From Chlorobiaceae bacterium (GTDB lineage Bacteria; Bacteroidota; Chlorobiia; Chlorobiales; Chlorobiaceae): a DNA stretch of 64,000 nucleotides. The notes below the pieces were generated by a model. That model made no database searches, had not been told where the DNA came from, and saw only the letters and a list, made by a program, of their open reading frames with translations. Of the stretch, positions 37,662 through 48,208 are shown piece after piece. Location of the stretch: contig JAAXWX010000003.1 in the NCBI GenBank assembly GCA_013334755.1, positions 35,357 through 99,356 on the forward strand, written 5' to 3'. Numbering within the stretch: the stretch's first letter is position 1; the number at the start of each line of letters is the position of its first letter. A program made the translations under genes and the position numbers.

Positions 37662-38495
37662 ATGGCTGCTTCGAACAAAAAAGCTTTGTGTGTCGGAATT
37701 AATCAGTTCAGGAACTATCCGGATGCTGCGTTGCAGGGTTGTGTAAACGACGCTAATGAAATGTCAGTATTGCTGCAGAAGCTGCTCGGTTTTAAAAAAG
37801 GCGATATCACCGTACTGAAGGATGCCAAAGCCACAAAAGCCAACATCATCAAAAAGCTTAAAGCCATGGTCGATGGCGCAAAGGCTGGAAAATATTCCAG
37901 TCTGGTGTTCAGCTTGTCCAGTCATGGCACGCAGGTACCGGATCTGAGCGGTGACGAACCGGACAGGGCCGATGAGGCGTTCTGCCCTTATGACCTTGCC
38001 CAGTCAGGAAACGAGTGGGATAAAAACCACATCATTGTTGATGATGAACTGCGTGATCTGTTCATTCAATTGCCTGAAAATGTACTTCTTGAAGTCTATC
38101 TGGATACCTGTCACAGTGGTACCGGGTTGAAGGCAATTGACATGCTGCTTGATCGCAGGCCGCGCTATCTGCCGCCGCCCTCGCTTGAAGCATTTATGGA
38201 AGTGGACAGCAAACGATCTCGCGGACTTCGTCATGGATTGCTTGAAAAAGGGGTTACTGATAACATCCTTTGGGCTGCCTGTCGTTCCGACCAGACCAGT
38301 GCGGATGCGAACATAGATGGAGGATGGCATGGAGCATTCACCTACTTTTTCTGCAAGGAGATGTACGAGTGTAATAATACCCTCACCCGGGCTGAAGTAC
38401 TGGCCAAAGTTCGTTCAGACCTGAAGAAAGGAAAATATACCCAGATTCCGCAACTGGAATGTGAGGCAGCAAATCGCAAGTCGCCTGTTGGGTGA
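37662..38495 (+). CDS. Caspase-family (C14) protease, metacaspase-like
   Basis: 277 residues, a single p20-like domain: KALCVGINQF at strand 1, catalytic His88 in SLSSHGTQ, catalytic Cys150 in LDTCHSG, and an S-A-D-A type substrate pocket later. No signal peptide or partner domain is seen. Such proteases cleave after Arg/Lys (metacaspases) or Asp and act in stress, proteolytic activation or phage defence in other bacteria. Strong ribosome binding site AAAGGAGGG. No clear defence partner is adjacent. Confidence 0.88.
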   Translation: MAASNKKALCVGINQFRNYPDAALQGCVNDANEMSVLLQKLLGFKKGDITVLKDAKATKANIIKKLKAMVDGAKAGKYSSLVFSLSSHGTQVPDLSGDEPDRADEAFCPYDLAQSGNEWDKNHIIVDDELRDLFIQLPENVLLEVYLDTCHSGTGLKAIDMLLDRRPRYLPPPSLEAFMEVDSKRSRGLRHGLLEKGVTDNILWAACRSDQTSADANIDGGWHGAFTYFFCKEMYECNNTLTRAEVLAKVRSDLKKGKYTQIPQLECEAANRKSPVG

Positions 38496-38700
38496 GGAGT
38501 CAGGATTCGTTATCGTTGATTGTGAAGTCGGAGTAATCAATTGCCAGCATCTTGCAACTCCGGCTGCTATTATTTAAGCAAGAACTTGTAAATTCGATGA
38601 ATTGTCAAGGAGAGGAACTGCGGGCTGTCGATGGAGATGATGATGGCATTGGATTTCTTTATGCCTTTGCTTGTGTGCCGGTACAAAACGAAGACTACCA

Positions 38701-39522
38701 ATGATGAACGAACGTTTTTTTCTGAAACTGCTGCTGCTGCTTTTTACAGGACTTATTGTGGCTGAAGTGCTGGTTGTTGTGCTTTTCGGGTTTCGGCTGG
38801 AGCTGATTCTGCTCTGTTTTATTGTTGCTGCAGCGTTGACCGGCATTGCGTTTGTCGTGCGGCTTCTGCTGGCAGAGCGGACGGAGATCGATTCGGTTTC
38901 GATGCGTCGAGCACGGGCGAAGCGCGGCGGGATCATGCAGGATCGGCTGAAGGAGTATGATGTTGATGAGGAGTTTATCGGGGGCAAAACGGTGAAGCGC
39001 CAAAAAGGCAGATCAGCGGCACCAGCTCTCTCTGAATTTCGCGGCAGCAGCAATATGTCGGACTCTCCGGATACGGTGTCGATTGAAGAGGCAATCAGGG
39101 TTCATGCCGAGATGTACGGGGGGCTCAGGCAGTTGCTCCAGATGATGGAGCATATTGATGAAGCCTCTTTCGGCAGGCTGTTGCAAAAAGCCGGTCTGGG
39201 TGATCTTTCACGGGAGGAAGTCGTGCTCAAGATTAGTCTCATGGTGGATGAAACATCTCTTTCAAATGAGGATGCAGTCGAAAAGGATGAGGAGAAGCCG
39301 TGCATTCTGGAGGGCCATTCTATGGACCGGGAGAGTTTCGACGAGTATATCCGGCGCTGCATGAATGGTGCAGAGGATGATGCGGAGAGCGCGGACAACG
39401 GCTTTTCTGTTGAACTTGATGGTGCTGCTCTCTCAAAGGGTGCCGGTGTTCCACCGGCGGATTTTTCCCATGATCCGAAATCAGTGATATCAAGTCTGAA
39501 GAGAGCTGGAGAGCAGTCATGA
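38701..39522 (+). CDS. Membrane protein of unknown function
   Basis: 273 residues from the ATG at 38701. Two N-terminal hydrophobic segments (about 5-24, FFLKLLLLLFTGLIVAEVL, and 28-50) are followed by a long, acidic cytoplasmic part with an EEAIRVHAEMYGGLRQLLQMMEHID helix that could be a coiled coil or docking segment. The stop overlaps the next start (ATGA), so translation is coupled to the RNA methyltransferase. I do not recognise the family. Confidence 0.68.
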   Translation: MMNERFFLKLLLLLFTGLIVAEVLVVVLFGFRLELILLCFIVAAALTGIAFVVRLLLAERTEIDSVSMRRARAKRGGIMQDRLKEYDVDEEFIGGKTVKRQKGRSAAPALSEFRGSSNMSDSPDTVSIEEAIRVHAEMYGGLRQLLQMMEHIDEASFGRLLQKAGLGDLSREEVVLKISLMVDETSLSNEDAVEKDEEKPCILEGHSMDRESFDEYIRRCMNGAEDDAESADNGFSVELDGAALSKGAGVPPADFSHDPKSVISSLKRAGEQS

Positions 39523-40328
39523 AGCCGGTTCCAGCGTCAGCGTTAAGCAAAGCGAAGCTTCAGAAGTATGTCAGACTTCATCAGAAGAAGTTCAGGGATC
39601 AGGAAGGACTTTTTCTTGCCGAGGGGCTTCGTACGGTCAGGGAACTTTGTCTGAACCTGCCTGAAGAGGAGATGCTTGTTGCCTTGCTTGTCAGGGAGGG
39701 AGATGTGGAGGCTCTCCGTTTTGCTCAACCCTGGAAGGGAAAGCTTTTTTCGATAAGCGAAAAAGAGTGCTCGCAGCTTGCCGACACCGCAACCTCCCAG
39801 GGGGTTTTCGGCGTTTTCCGTCAGCAGCTCAAGCTTGAGCCTCTTGTAGAAGCTGTCTCCGCAAAAGCCGTCAAATCATTCATGGTTGCCCTCGACGATG
39901 TTCAGGATCCGGGCAATGTGGGTACCATTCTGAGAACAGCAGTCTGGTTCGGGGCCGAGGCCCTGATCTGCAGTACAGGGTCGGCTGACCGATACAACGC
40001 CAAGGCGGTACGCTCATGTGCCGGGAGCATCTATGCCATTCGTCATTACGGTGTTGATCGTCTTGACCTTGAACTTCTCCGGCTTAAGAAGCTGGGCTAC
40101 TGCATTGTCTGTTCATCACTTGAGGGAAAGGATTTCCGGGAGTTCACCTCCTGGCCCGGAAAACAGGTGCTGGTGATCGGCAATGAAGCCAACGGGATCA
40201 GTGAAACGGTGAAGGCTCTGGCCGACCGGCTGGTGCGTATACCCCATGCTGGAGCAAGTGTACGGGTTGAATCGCTCAACGCCGCCGTCTCCGCCGCCAT
40301 TCTGATGGAGCGCCTGGCGCTCTCATGA
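39519..40328 (+). CDS. TrmH/SpoU-family RNA 2'-O-methyltransferase
   Basis: 269 residues. N-terminal substrate-binding domain with LFLAEGLRTVRE; C-terminal knotted SPOUT domain with DDVQDPGNVGTILRTA (motif 1), VIGNEANGIS (motif 2) and IPHAGASVRVESLNAAVSAAI (motif 3). It methylates a ribose in tRNA or 23S rRNA; the exact site is unknown. It overlaps the upstream membrane protein gene by four bases. Confidence 0.9.
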   Translation: MKPVPASALSKAKLQKYVRLHQKKFRDQEGLFLAEGLRTVRELCLNLPEEEMLVALLVREGDVEALRFAQPWKGKLFSISEKECSQLADTATSQGVFGVFRQQLKLEPLVEAVSAKAVKSFMVALDDVQDPGNVGTILRTAVWFGAEALICSTGSADRYNAKAVRSCAGSIYAIRHYGVDRLDLELLRLKKLGYCIVCSSLEGKDFREFTSWPGKQVLVIGNEANGISETVKALADRLVRIPHAGASVRVESLNAAVSAAILMERLALS

Positions 40329-40409
40329 AAACAAGAGAGTCTAACCTCTTTTTCTCCTTGTTGTTGAAAACAAAAAAGCAAAACCTCAAATGGTGTGAAA
40401 GGAAGAGCA

Positions 40410-41240
40410 TTACACCAGAAGTACGGGGTAATCAATCTCGTTGATGAGAGTGTGCACGGTTTCAGTCGGCAGTTTCATCCGGTCACTCAGTACAAGCAGG
40501 CCGGAATCGGCCATGCGTATATATTGGGCCAGTGTTTTACCGTCATGAAGAGGGAGGTGATGGTACTCAATAACCGTATCAGGAAGTGCTATGGTGACGG
40601 AAAGTTCACGTTCCATTCGCAGAGCCTCTTCCGGGGTTTCTCCAAGGATCAGTACGTTGAGGGTGATGCCCGGTTGTGCCAGGTTGAGGGCTGTTTTGAG
40701 AGCCTGTTGTGATCCTGTGGAACCATCATAAAGTACCAGAACCGGCCACTCTTGTGCTGCGAAACCCGTACGCATAAAAAGGAGAGGTCTTTTCCCTTCG
40801 GCGAGAGCCTTTCTTGCTGTTGAACCGAGTCCTTTCCGGCATGAGGGTGACCTGCCGCTGCGACCGAGGACAAGCAGATCAGCTTCATGGGCGGCAAGGA
40901 TGATCTCTGCCGGCACCAATCCGCGGTATACCCTGAACGTGTGTTCCACCATGAATTCTTCGGCAATGCGCTGTAAGGCGCTCTTTGCCTCTTTTGCCTG
41001 CAGTCGCAGAGAGCGTTCAAGCTGCAGCAGTTCTATTTTTTCCGGTTCGGCATTGTAGATGCGGATTTCATGGCTGCAGGGAAGTTCAGCCATGCGCAGC
41101 AGATTGATGTCTTCGACAAAAATTCCTGTAAGATCGGCGTGCATCCGCCGGGCAAGTTCAGCAGCTGCGGTCAGCGAGGCGATGCTGTGCGGCGAACAAT
41201 CGAGAGCTACGGCGATATGGCGGATAAGGTTACTCTTCAT
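40410..41240 (-). CDS. Universal stress protein, tandem UspA domains
   Basis: 276 residues from the ATG at 41240. Two UspA halves: the first begins [16 protein letters not shown] and ends [23 protein letters not shown] (G-x2-G-x9-GS/T ATP motif); the second begins [19 protein letters not shown] and is degenerate at the end. Cytoplasmic. The start overlaps the end of the LonB-like gene by 11 bp, so the two are one transcript and may serve a shared stress response. The longer frame to 41300 lies inside the protease gene. Confidence 0.85.
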   Translation of the reverse strand: MKSNLIRHIAVALDCSPHSIASLTAAAELARRMHADLTGIFVEDINLLRMAELPCSHEIRIYNAEPEKIELLQLERSLRLQAKEAKSALQRIAEEFMVEHTFRVYRGLVPAEIILAAHEADLLVLGRSGRSPSCRKGLGSTARKALAEGKRPLLFMRTGFAAQEWPVLVLYDGSTGSQQALKTALNLAQPGITLNVLILGETPEEALRMERELSVTIALPDTVIEYHHLPLHDGKTLAQYIRMADSGLLVLSDRMKLPTETVHTLINEIDYPVLLV

Positions 41241-43653
41241 CGTCGTTTGATGATTCGCTGAATATTTTGAGTTTTTCAGCCATTTCGCCAAGTCGGCCAA
41301 CAGCCATACCGTTGATGGAGTCAGGAGGGTAGTTGCCGGTTGTATCGAGTTCCCCGGCCGGGATGCCGGTCAGGATTTCGATCCCTTCATCAATGTGGGT
41401 TACAGGGAAAACAGAAAAGAGTCCGTTTCTGACTGCTTCTACCACATCGTTGCGGAGCATGAGATTATCGATGTTTGAAGCCGGAATGAGCACTCCCTGT
41501 TTTCCGGTGAGTCCTCTTGCCTGACAAAGGTCGAAAAACCCCTCGATTTTTTCGTTTACCCCTCCTATTGCCTGTACTTCACCATATTGATTGACTGAAC
41601 CGGTGACGGCGAACCATTGCCGTATGGGTGCACCCGAGATGGCGGAGAGCAGGGCATATAATTCAGCCGAGGAGGCACTGTCGCCTTCAACTCCGCTGTA
41701 TGATTGTTCGAAGACCAGCGAGGCCGTGAGCGAGAGCGGTTGATTGATGCCAAATCGGGCACCGAGAAAACCGGAAAGAATCATCACCCCTTTTGAGTGG
41801 ATCGGCCCTCCCATTTCAACTTCGCGTTCAATGTCGATTACTTCACCTTTTCCAAGCCTTATTCTTGCTGTTATCCTGCCTGGATGGCCGAAGCTCTGGC
41901 CTCCAGGAGAGTAGATGGCAAGGCCGTTGATCTGCCCTGTTTTTTCTGACTCTGTATCGATGAGAATGGCATTTTTCAGCGTCGCTTCCCTGATTTTTTC
42001 ACGGATTCTTGAGGCGCGTACGGTTCTTGTGTCAATGGCATGCTGGACGTCTTCGGCTATAACGAACGCTCGTTCAGCCGATGCGGCATAGTACTCTGCT
42101 TCATGGATCAGATCGCCGATACTCTGGAGGTGTGCCGTCAGTTTTGTAGAGTCTCCCGCCAGTCGACTGCCATGTTCTACCACCCGTGCTACAGCGCCTC
42201 TGTCAAAAGGACGCAGGTTGTCCTTTTTGGCGATTGAGCTGATAATATGAGCATAGGAGAGCTTTCCGGCATTGTCGATGGGCAGTTCGTCTTCAAAATC
42301 AGCAGCAACTTTGAAGAGCTCGGTAAAGTCAGGGTCATAAACGGTGAGCAGGTAGTAGAGGCTGCGTTCTCCGATCAGAATAACCTTGATGTCGAGTGGA
42401 ATCGGTTCAGGTTCAAGAGAGACGGTGCTGACAAGGCTGTAAAGCTGGGCAAGTGATTCAATGCGGATATGGCGTGTTCGCAGGGCTTTTTTCAGCGCGT
42501 CATAGGCAAGCGGCTCCATCAGCAGCCTTCTTGCATCAATGAGCAGATATCCTCCGTTAGCCCTGTGAAGCGCACCCGGCTTGATCAGCATGAAGTCTGT
42601 GACAAGTGTGCCCATCTGAGCAATATGCTCAATGTCACCAACCAGATTATAGCATGCAGGTTTGTCTTCATAGACGACCGGAGCACCTTCGCTCTTGCTG
42701 TTGTCGACAATGACGTTCACGCGGTAACGGTTAAACGACATGTTTTCCTGCGCGTATCTGCCGGGAGCCATTCCCGGAAACAGCTCCCTTTGATCGGTTT
42801 CTTTTTCAAGAAACTTGTCAAAGTTTTCTATAACGTCGTTTTCCACTGTCTCGAGAAAGGCCGTGACTTCCTGAAGAGGCTCATAGCTGCTTTTGAGTTC
42901 TGCAATCAGTGGCTTCACAGCGAAGTTGGCGATGTTGCGGTTCAGCTCCTTGATTTTTTCCTGGGTTTCACGTTGCCATTTTGGTATCTGGGCCAGAATG
43001 GACTGCATTGCGGTTTTCAGTTTGCTGATCTCTTCTTCAATAGCATCGCGATCCTCTTTTTTCAGGAGCATGAACTCTTCCGGCTTGATCACTTCACCGT
43101 TTTTTATCGGGGCGAAAGCGAAGCCGGCAGGCGTTCTTATGAGTGCAATGTTGTTGTCCGTTGCATTTTTTTCGAGTTCCCCTATAGCTTCACCCTGCTG
43201 TTCCTGGAATTTTTCACGAATATCTTTTTCCTGGGCCTGATACTCCTCACTGCTGAATGCTGCCGGTAAAACAGTAAAAAGCGCTTCGACAAGGTGTTCC
43301 ATATCATGGGAAAGCGTAGAACCTTTTCCTGCAGGAAGCTTTAATGCCTTGGGGTTGCGGGGTTTTTCGAAGTTGTTGACATAACACCAGTCTGAAGGGG
43401 CTGGAGCATTGGGTGCCAGGTCGCTGAGAAAGTGCATGATAGCGGTCTGTTTGCCTGTGCCGTTAGGCCCGAGGGCAAACAGATTGAACCCGTCGTGCTT
43501 GATGCCCATGCTGAAGGTTATGGCATCAATTGCGCGATTCTGACCTGTAGCGTTTACATGACCGTCCAGCTCAGCAGTGGTCTGGAAGTTGAATTCCTGC
43601 GGGTCACAGGTTCTGTAGAGCTTGTCCGGAGTGAGCTTTGCAGGGAGAGCCAT
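41230..43653 (-). CDS. LonB-like ATP-dependent protease
   Basis: 807 residues from the ATG at 43653 (AGGA upstream). Walker A-like GPNGTGKQT near residue 57, a long coiled-coil insertion (about 140-290), AAA+ Walker B and sensor region, then the Lon protease domain with catalytic Ser in [15 protein letters not shown] and Lys in [12 protein letters not shown]. This is the AAA_32/Lon-type protease with no Lon N-domain. Cytoplasmic protein quality control. Starting the frame at 43719 would add 22 unrelated residues. Confidence 0.87.
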   Translation of the reverse strand: MALPAKLTPDKLYRTCDPQEFNFQTTAELDGHVNATGQNRAIDAITFSMGIKHDGFNLFALGPNGTGKQTAIMHFLSDLAPNAPAPSDWCYVNNFEKPRNPKALKLPAGKGSTLSHDMEHLVEALFTVLPAAFSSEEYQAQEKDIREKFQEQQGEAIGELEKNATDNNIALIRTPAGFAFAPIKNGEVIKPEEFMLLKKEDRDAIEEEISKLKTAMQSILAQIPKWQRETQEKIKELNRNIANFAVKPLIAELKSSYEPLQEVTAFLETVENDVIENFDKFLEKETDQRELFPGMAPGRYAQENMSFNRYRVNVIVDNSKSEGAPVVYEDKPACYNLVGDIEHIAQMGTLVTDFMLIKPGALHRANGGYLLIDARRLLMEPLAYDALKKALRTRHIRIESLAQLYSLVSTVSLEPEPIPLDIKVILIGERSLYYLLTVYDPDFTELFKVAADFEDELPIDNAGKLSYAHIISSIAKKDNLRPFDRGAVARVVEHGSRLAGDSTKLTAHLQSIGDLIHEAEYYAASAERAFVIAEDVQHAIDTRTVRASRIREKIREATLKNAILIDTESEKTGQINGLAIYSPGGQSFGHPGRITARIRLGKGEVIDIEREVEMGGPIHSKGVMILSGFLGARFGINQPLSLTASLVFEQSYSGVEGDSASSAELYALLSAISGAPIRQWFAVTGSVNQYGEVQAIGGVNEKIEGFFDLCQARGLTGKQGVLIPASNIDNLMLRNDVVEAVRNGLFSVFPVTHIDEGIEILTGIPAGELDTTGNYPPDSINGMAVGRLGEMAEKLKIFSESSNDDEE

Positions 43654-43721
43654 ATCTGATCGTTCCTTTGTTATGAGGTTGATCGATTGCGGGTTTTGTA
43701 TTCTTCCCGTAATATACAAAA

Positions 43722-43752
43722 CCCCTGCAACATAACGATCGTTCTGCAGGGG
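43722..43752 (-). terminator. Terminator of terC
   Basis: CCCCTGCA (43722-43729) and TGCAGGGG (43745-43752) form an eight-base-pair stem. On the minus strand it is followed by TTTTG, so it most likely ends the terC transcript. Confidence 0.7.
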
Positions 43753-43810
43753 CTTGAACTTGCGCAGTGGAGTGCTTCCATGTTACCTGTTCATCCAGCA
43801 GGGAGATTGA

Positions 43811-44566
43811 TCAGGCGTTGTCTCCTTCAATATTCAAGGTTTGATGAAGATGAACTGGCTTCGCAGGCTTTTTGCGCAGACGGATGTTCAGCATTTCAAC
43901 TGAAATGGAAAAAGCCATGGCGAAATAGATGTATCCCTTGGGTATCTCAAAGCCGGCTCCTTCGGCAAGCAGAGTGACGCCGACCAGTATAAGAAAGCTC
44001 AGCGCGAGCATTTTAATGGTCGGGTGCGCTTCAACGAAATCACTGATCGATTTGGCAGCAAACATCATAATTCCGATTGAGATCATAATGGCGATGATCA
44101 TCACTTCCACATCTTTGGCAAGCCCTACGGCTGTAATGACCGAGTCAAGCGAAAAAACAATATCGATAACGGCAATCTGAAGCATGGTGACGATAAACGT
44201 GCCGCTTGAAGCGCCTTTTTTTTCCTCTTCCGAGCCTTCAAGGCTTTGGTGAATCTCTTGTGTGCTTTTTGCAAGAAGAAAAAGACCTCCACCAATCAGT
44301 ATAAGGTCGCGTCCGGAAACATGGTGATCAAGAACGGTAAAAAGTTCTGTCGTTAGTCCCATAACCCAGGTGATGGAGAGCAAAAGAGCAATTCTGGTCA
44401 GCATCGCGAGGCCCAGGCCGATAATTCTGCCTTTGTTTCGCTGCTGTTCAGGCAGTCGCCCGACGATAATGGAGATAAAAATAATGTTGTCAATGCCGAG
44501 AACAATTTCCAGAGCCGTCAATGTTGCCAGGGCAATCCAGGCTTCCGGCTGCGTGATCCATTCCAT
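43811..44566 (-). CDS. TerC-family integral membrane protein
   Basis: 251 residues with seven or so hydrophobic segments. Family motifs EIVLGIDNIIFISI near the N-terminus and DIVFSLDSVITAVG in the middle, each with acidic residues inside membrane helices; a loop of Glu/Lys (GSEEEKKG) separates the halves. TerC/Alx proteins are linked to tellurite resistance and manganese export during protein secretion; substrate here is unknown. It is followed by a terminator. Confidence 0.88.
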   Translation of the reverse strand: MEWITQPEAWIALATLTALEIVLGIDNIIFISIIVGRLPEQQRNKGRIIGLGLAMLTRIALLLSITWVMGLTTELFTVLDHHVSGRDLILIGGGLFLLAKSTQEIHQSLEGSEEEKKGASSGTFIVTMLQIAVIDIVFSLDSVITAVGLAKDVEVMIIAIMISIGIMMFAAKSISDFVEAHPTIKMLALSFLILVGVTLLAEGAGFEIPKGYIYFAMAFSISVEMLNIRLRKKPAKPVHLHQTLNIEGDNA

Positions 44567-44744
44567 AAAAAGTGGTATTAGGGTAAAAAATTTCGTAAAA
44601 ACTCAATTTATAAGCTAATGTACTCAACGGATCCTGTTCGGCAAAACATCAGAAGCCGCCACAAGGCCCCTGTTCGGCTGACACTGTTTTTTCGTTACAT
44701 TGTAAGTAAATAGCTCTTTTCCAGTTGACTTTACCCCATACTCC

Positions 44745-46136
44745 ATGCAAAAAGATCGGGTTTTTCCTGAGTTGGCGGTATTGAGAGAGACGTTTGACCG
44801 TGGTATAACACGTGATCTCTTGTGGAGGCGGTCGCAGCTTCTTGCGCTTGAACGATTTCTCATTGAGCGCGAGCGAGAGATTGCAGCTGCAGTGTATGAT
44901 GATTTCAGGAAATCCACTGCCGAGACCTTTTTAACCGAAACGGGATATCTTCGGGGCGAAATCCGTGTTGCCCTGAAGTGTCTTGCTTCATGGATGAAGA
45001 CTCGCCGGGTTTCCATCCCGCTTATCTATCAGCCATCGAAAGGTTATTACTTTCGTGAACCTTATGGTGTTGTGCTCATAATCGGGGCATGGAACTATCC
45101 GTTGAACCTGTGTCTCGCACCCCTCATCAGCGCAATTGCTGCAGGCAATTGTGCCGTAGTTAAACCTTCCGAACATGCTCCCCATAGTTCGGCAGTCATT
45201 ACCGATGGGCTGGCCAGCTACCTTGACCGGAGTGCGATCAGGGTGATAGAGGGAGGTGTGGAAGAGAGCCGGGCTTTGCTTGAAGAGCGTTTTGACTATC
45301 TTTTTTTTACCGGCAGCCGGTCAGTCGGCCGGGAAGTTATGCTTGCTGCAGCCAGGCATCTGACTCCGCTGACGCTTGAACTTGGAGGAAAATGTCCCTG
45401 TATTGTCGAAGAGAGTGGTAATCTCAAGGTGGCAGCGAGAAGGATCGTATGGGCAAAGTTTTTAAATGGTGGTCAGACCTGTCTTGCTCCTGATTATGTT
45501 CTCGTGCATGAGAAGAGAGAGACGGAGCTGCTCAGGTATATGCGAGAAGCTGTCACGGCCTTTTACGGTGATGATCCCCGTTTGAGTCGTGATTATCCCC
45601 GCATAGTCAACATTGATCAGTTCATGCGGCTCGAAAAGTTTCTTGACGACTCTGCAATCTGGAGCGGGGGGAAAAGCGACCCGGCTGAATGTTATATAGC
45701 TCCGACCATTCTTCGGGATGTGAATCCAAGGTCCAGGATCATGCAGTCGGAGATTTTCGGTCCTCTGTTGCCGGTTATTGCTTACAGCAAGCTTGATCAG
45801 GCACTGGATATTATTCGAGCAGGCAAGGAGCCTCTTGCACTGTATCTTTTTTCTTCTGACCCGAAGGTGCAGCAGCGTGTAGTGCGTCACTCCCGTTCTG
45901 GCGGAGTGTGCATCAATGATTTCCTTTTCCAGGCGGCTATTCACGGGCTTCCTTTTGGAGGGCTCGGCCTTAGCGGATTCGGCAGATATCATGGAAAGGC
46001 GGGTTTTGAGACCTTTTCTTTTCAGCGTAGCGTTTTACACCGATCGTTTCTTCCAGATCCCGATTTGCGTTATCCGCCCTACAACAGCGTAAAATTCGGA
46101 CTTCTTAAACGGCTTGTAACGTTGTTTACAGCATGA
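44745..46136 (+). CDS. Class-3-type aldehyde dehydrogenase
   Basis: 463 residues, NAD(P)-dependent. [32 protein letters not shown], the glycine motif [18 protein letters not shown] with the general-base Glu, and the catalytic Cys in [11 protein letters not shown]. Similar to fatty aldehyde dehydrogenases. The C-terminus is hydrophobic-basic ([14 protein letters not shown]), possibly a membrane-touching tail. Its stop overlaps the patatin start by four bases (ATGA), suggesting a shared lipid-related role. Confidence 0.88.
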   Translation: MQKDRVFPELAVLRETFDRGITRDLLWRRSQLLALERFLIEREREIAAAVYDDFRKSTAETFLTETGYLRGEIRVALKCLASWMKTRRVSIPLIYQPSKGYYFREPYGVVLIIGAWNYPLNLCLAPLISAIAAGNCAVVKPSEHAPHSSAVITDGLASYLDRSAIRVIEGGVEESRALLEERFDYLFFTGSRSVGREVMLAAARHLTPLTLELGGKCPCIVEESGNLKVAARRIVWAKFLNGGQTCLAPDYVLVHEKRETELLRYMREAVTAFYGDDPRLSRDYPRIVNIDQFMRLEKFLDDSAIWSGGKSDPAECYIAPTILRDVNPRSRIMQSEIFGPLLPVIAYSKLDQALDIIRAGKEPLALYLFSSDPKVQQRVVRHSRSGGVCINDFLFQAAIHGLPFGGLGLSGFGRYHGKAGFETFSFQRSVLHRSFLPDPDLRYPPYNSVKFGLLKRLVTLFTA

Positions 46137-46894
46137 ATAAGACAGGTCTTGCATTGGGGGGAGGAGCCGTTCTTGGTGCTGCCCATGTTGGTGTGCTCAG
46201 GGCACTGACTGAATTGGAAATTCCCATTTCGATGGTCAGCGGTACGAGCATCGGGGCATTTATTGCGGCACTGTATGCATTCGGTAAAAGCTGGAAGGAG
46301 ATTCGCGATATTGCTTTTGATCTTGACTGGTTTGATTTGTCAGGCCTTTCACTTTCTCAGTACGGCATTCTCTCTAATAAAAAATTCGGTGGCATTGTCA
46401 AGGAACTGCTTGGCCAGAAAGACATCAGGGATGCTCTGATACCGCTTTCAATGGTTGCAACTGATATCGGTACAGGAAAAAAAGTTGTGTTTACTGCAGG
46501 TGCTGTGGATGTCGCAGTGATGGCAAGCAGTTGTATTCCCGGTTTTTTCAGGCCTGTAGACCATTCGGGAGCCTTACTGGTTGATGGAATGCTTGTGGAA
46601 AATGTTCCTGTTTCCCCATTGGTAGAAAGCGGGGCGAAATCGGTTATCAGTGTCGATCTTCTTGCCTGTCATGTTTTCAAAAAGCCTGATAATATTATCG
46701 GAGTTTTGCTGAATGCCTTTTACAGTACACTTACGAATACGACAGCCATACAGACAGAGGATGCTGATTTATGTATTTCGCCAAATCTTTCGAAATTTAA
46801 TCTGATCGATATAGGCCAGATACCTGATCTGGTTGAAGCGGGGTATCAGGCAGCTTTTCCTGTATTGAAAGAATGGGTAGATGCAGACAGGTAG
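46133..46894 (+). CDS. Patatin-like phospholipase
   Basis: 253 residues. Oxyanion-hole motif [14 protein letters not shown] (9-22), nucleophile GTSIG with Ser39 at 37-41, and the catalytic Asp in [12 protein letters not shown]. Typical RssA/YchK-size bacterial patatin, probably cytoplasmic or membrane peripheral. Lipid acyl hydrolase by family. Translationally coupled to the aldehyde dehydrogenase: a lipase releasing fatty acids or aldehydes next to an enzyme that oxidises aldehydes is a sensible pairing but is inference. Confidence 0.87.
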   Translation: MNKTGLALGGGAVLGAAHVGVLRALTELEIPISMVSGTSIGAFIAALYAFGKSWKEIRDIAFDLDWFDLSGLSLSQYGILSNKKFGGIVKELLGQKDIRDALIPLSMVATDIGTGKKVVFTAGAVDVAVMASSCIPGFFRPVDHSGALLVDGMLVENVPVSPLVESGAKSVISVDLLACHVFKKPDNIIGVLLNAFYSTLTNTTAIQTEDADLCISPNLSKFNLIDIGQIPDLVEAGYQAAFPVLKEWVDADR

Positions 46895-46990
46895 TGGTGC
46901 ATCTTGGTCGAATTACGGTAATGTATTAATTTGTTATTAGCAGTTGTTGTGGAGATATTATTTTATTGATGATGAAAAAGAGAGGCAACA

Positions 46991-47551
46991 ATGAAAACAA
47001 CCATTGCAGGTGTTTCTGTCTGGCTTGCGTTACTGTCTTGTCCCGTTTTATCTGCTTCTGCAGCAACACCTTATGTAAGCGGCTCTGCAGCTTTGTCCAT
47101 GCCGCGTGACTCTGAGCGCACACCCCGCTCTTATGATACAGGTTATCTTCTTACTGGTGCGGTAGGTCTTGACAGCGGACTCTATCGCCTTGAAGCTGCA
47201 CTTGGTTACCAGAAAAACGGGATTAACAATTCTCAGCGAACGGTATCAATGACTACCTATATGGGCAACGGAGCTATTGATTTAGGGTTACCCCTTGCTT
47301 CGCTCAAGCCGTATATTACTGCTGGAGCTGGTTTGGCGGATGTGGAAGAAGAACATGACAATGGCAGTATTGTCGGCGACACGGTGTTTGCCTGGCAGAT
47401 CGGTGCCGGAGCAGGATTCGAAGTTGCTTCTCTTGTGACAGTTGATCTTCAGTATCGCTATTTCGCCACCACTGATCCGGAACTTGCTGACCAGAAAAAG
47501 TATACGATTGACACGCATAACGTGATGCTTGGTTTGAGAGTCGGTTTTTGA
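46991..47551 (+). CDS. Outer-membrane beta-barrel protein (paralogue of 26185-26844)
   Basis: 186 residues. Signal peptide MKTTIAGVSVWLALLSCPVL, cleavage near SASA, then beta-strands ending in Phe (LGLRVGF). It shares TPYV, RLEAALGYQ, AGAGLADVEE, VFAWQIGAGAGF and YRYFATTD with the larger barrel at 26 kb, so it is a shorter paralogue with shorter loops. Outer membrane; role unknown. Confidence 0.85.
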   Translation: MKTTIAGVSVWLALLSCPVLSASAATPYVSGSAALSMPRDSERTPRSYDTGYLLTGAVGLDSGLYRLEAALGYQKNGINNSQRTVSMTTYMGNGAIDLGLPLASLKPYITAGAGLADVEEEHDNGSIVGDTVFAWQIGAGAGFEVASLVTVDLQYRYFATTDPELADQKKYTIDTHNVMLGLRVGF

Positions 47552-47607
47552 GAGGAGGTGCTTTACCGTTTTGACATCTTGTAACTGTTTAATTCAGGGA
47601 GGTTGTT

Positions 47608-48078
47608 ATGCCTATCCGCAAATTAAGAGAGTTTCTTGACAACCATGCCGTCAGGTATTTTGTCGTCAGCCACTCTCCGGCCTACACTGCCCAGGAGATA
47701 GCTGCAGCTGCTCATGTGCCGGGTAAAGAGCTTGCCAAAACCGTTATTGTCACTATTGCCGGTAAAATGGCTATGGTTGTCTTACCGGCTTCCCGTCAGC
47801 TTGACTTTGATCTTTTGCGTGCTCTGACTGGAACCCGGGATGTGGAGCTTGCCGGTGAGAAAGAATTTGCCGGGTTGTTTCCTGAATGCGAAATCGGTGC
47901 CATGCCGCCTTTCGGCAACCTATATGGTATGGATGTCTATGTTTCGGAAGAACTTGAAGAGGATGATGAGATTGCCTTCAATGCCGGGGCCCATACAGAA
48001 CTGTTGAGGCTTTCCTATGAAACCTATAAAAGGCTGGTTCATCCCAAAGTGGCGAAGCTCTCTCTTGCAGTGAATTGA
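47608..48078 (+). CDS. YbaK/EbsC-type aminoacyl-tRNA deacylase
   Basis: 156 residues. The conserved K in GKELAKTVIV (about residue 40), the G-x-x-P loop in CEIGAMPPFGN and the C-terminal beta-strand are as in YbaK/ProX. Members hydrolyse mischarged Cys-tRNAPro or Ala-tRNAPro. Stand-alone editing in trans. The specificity cannot be told from sequence. Confidence 0.85.
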   Translation: MPIRKLREFLDNHAVRYFVVSHSPAYTAQEIAAAAHVPGKELAKTVIVTIAGKMAMVVLPASRQLDFDLLRALTGTRDVELAGEKEFAGLFPECEIGAMPPFGNLYGMDVYVSEELEEDDEIAFNAGAHTELLRLSYETYKRLVHPKVAKLSLAVN

Positions 48079-48208
48079 ATGATAAGGCTATGATGGGTTT
48101 TTCCGGGGAAATGTTACCTTTGGTTCAGACATGCTGATAAGACAGACGCTTTTGTCCAAGATATCGGCATTGTGGAAACTCTGGATATAGTCTGTATTTT
48201 CGTCTCTT

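Noticed and set aside
42469..43269. A 266-codon plus-strand frame inside the LonB-like gene
   Set aside because: Antisense to a gene with intact AAA+ and Lon motifs; Phe/Cys-rich composition typical of shadow frames.
43687..43977. 96-codon plus-strand frame upstream of the LonB-like gene
   Set aside because: It spans the terC terminator hairpin and the 3' end of terC in antisense; no motif.
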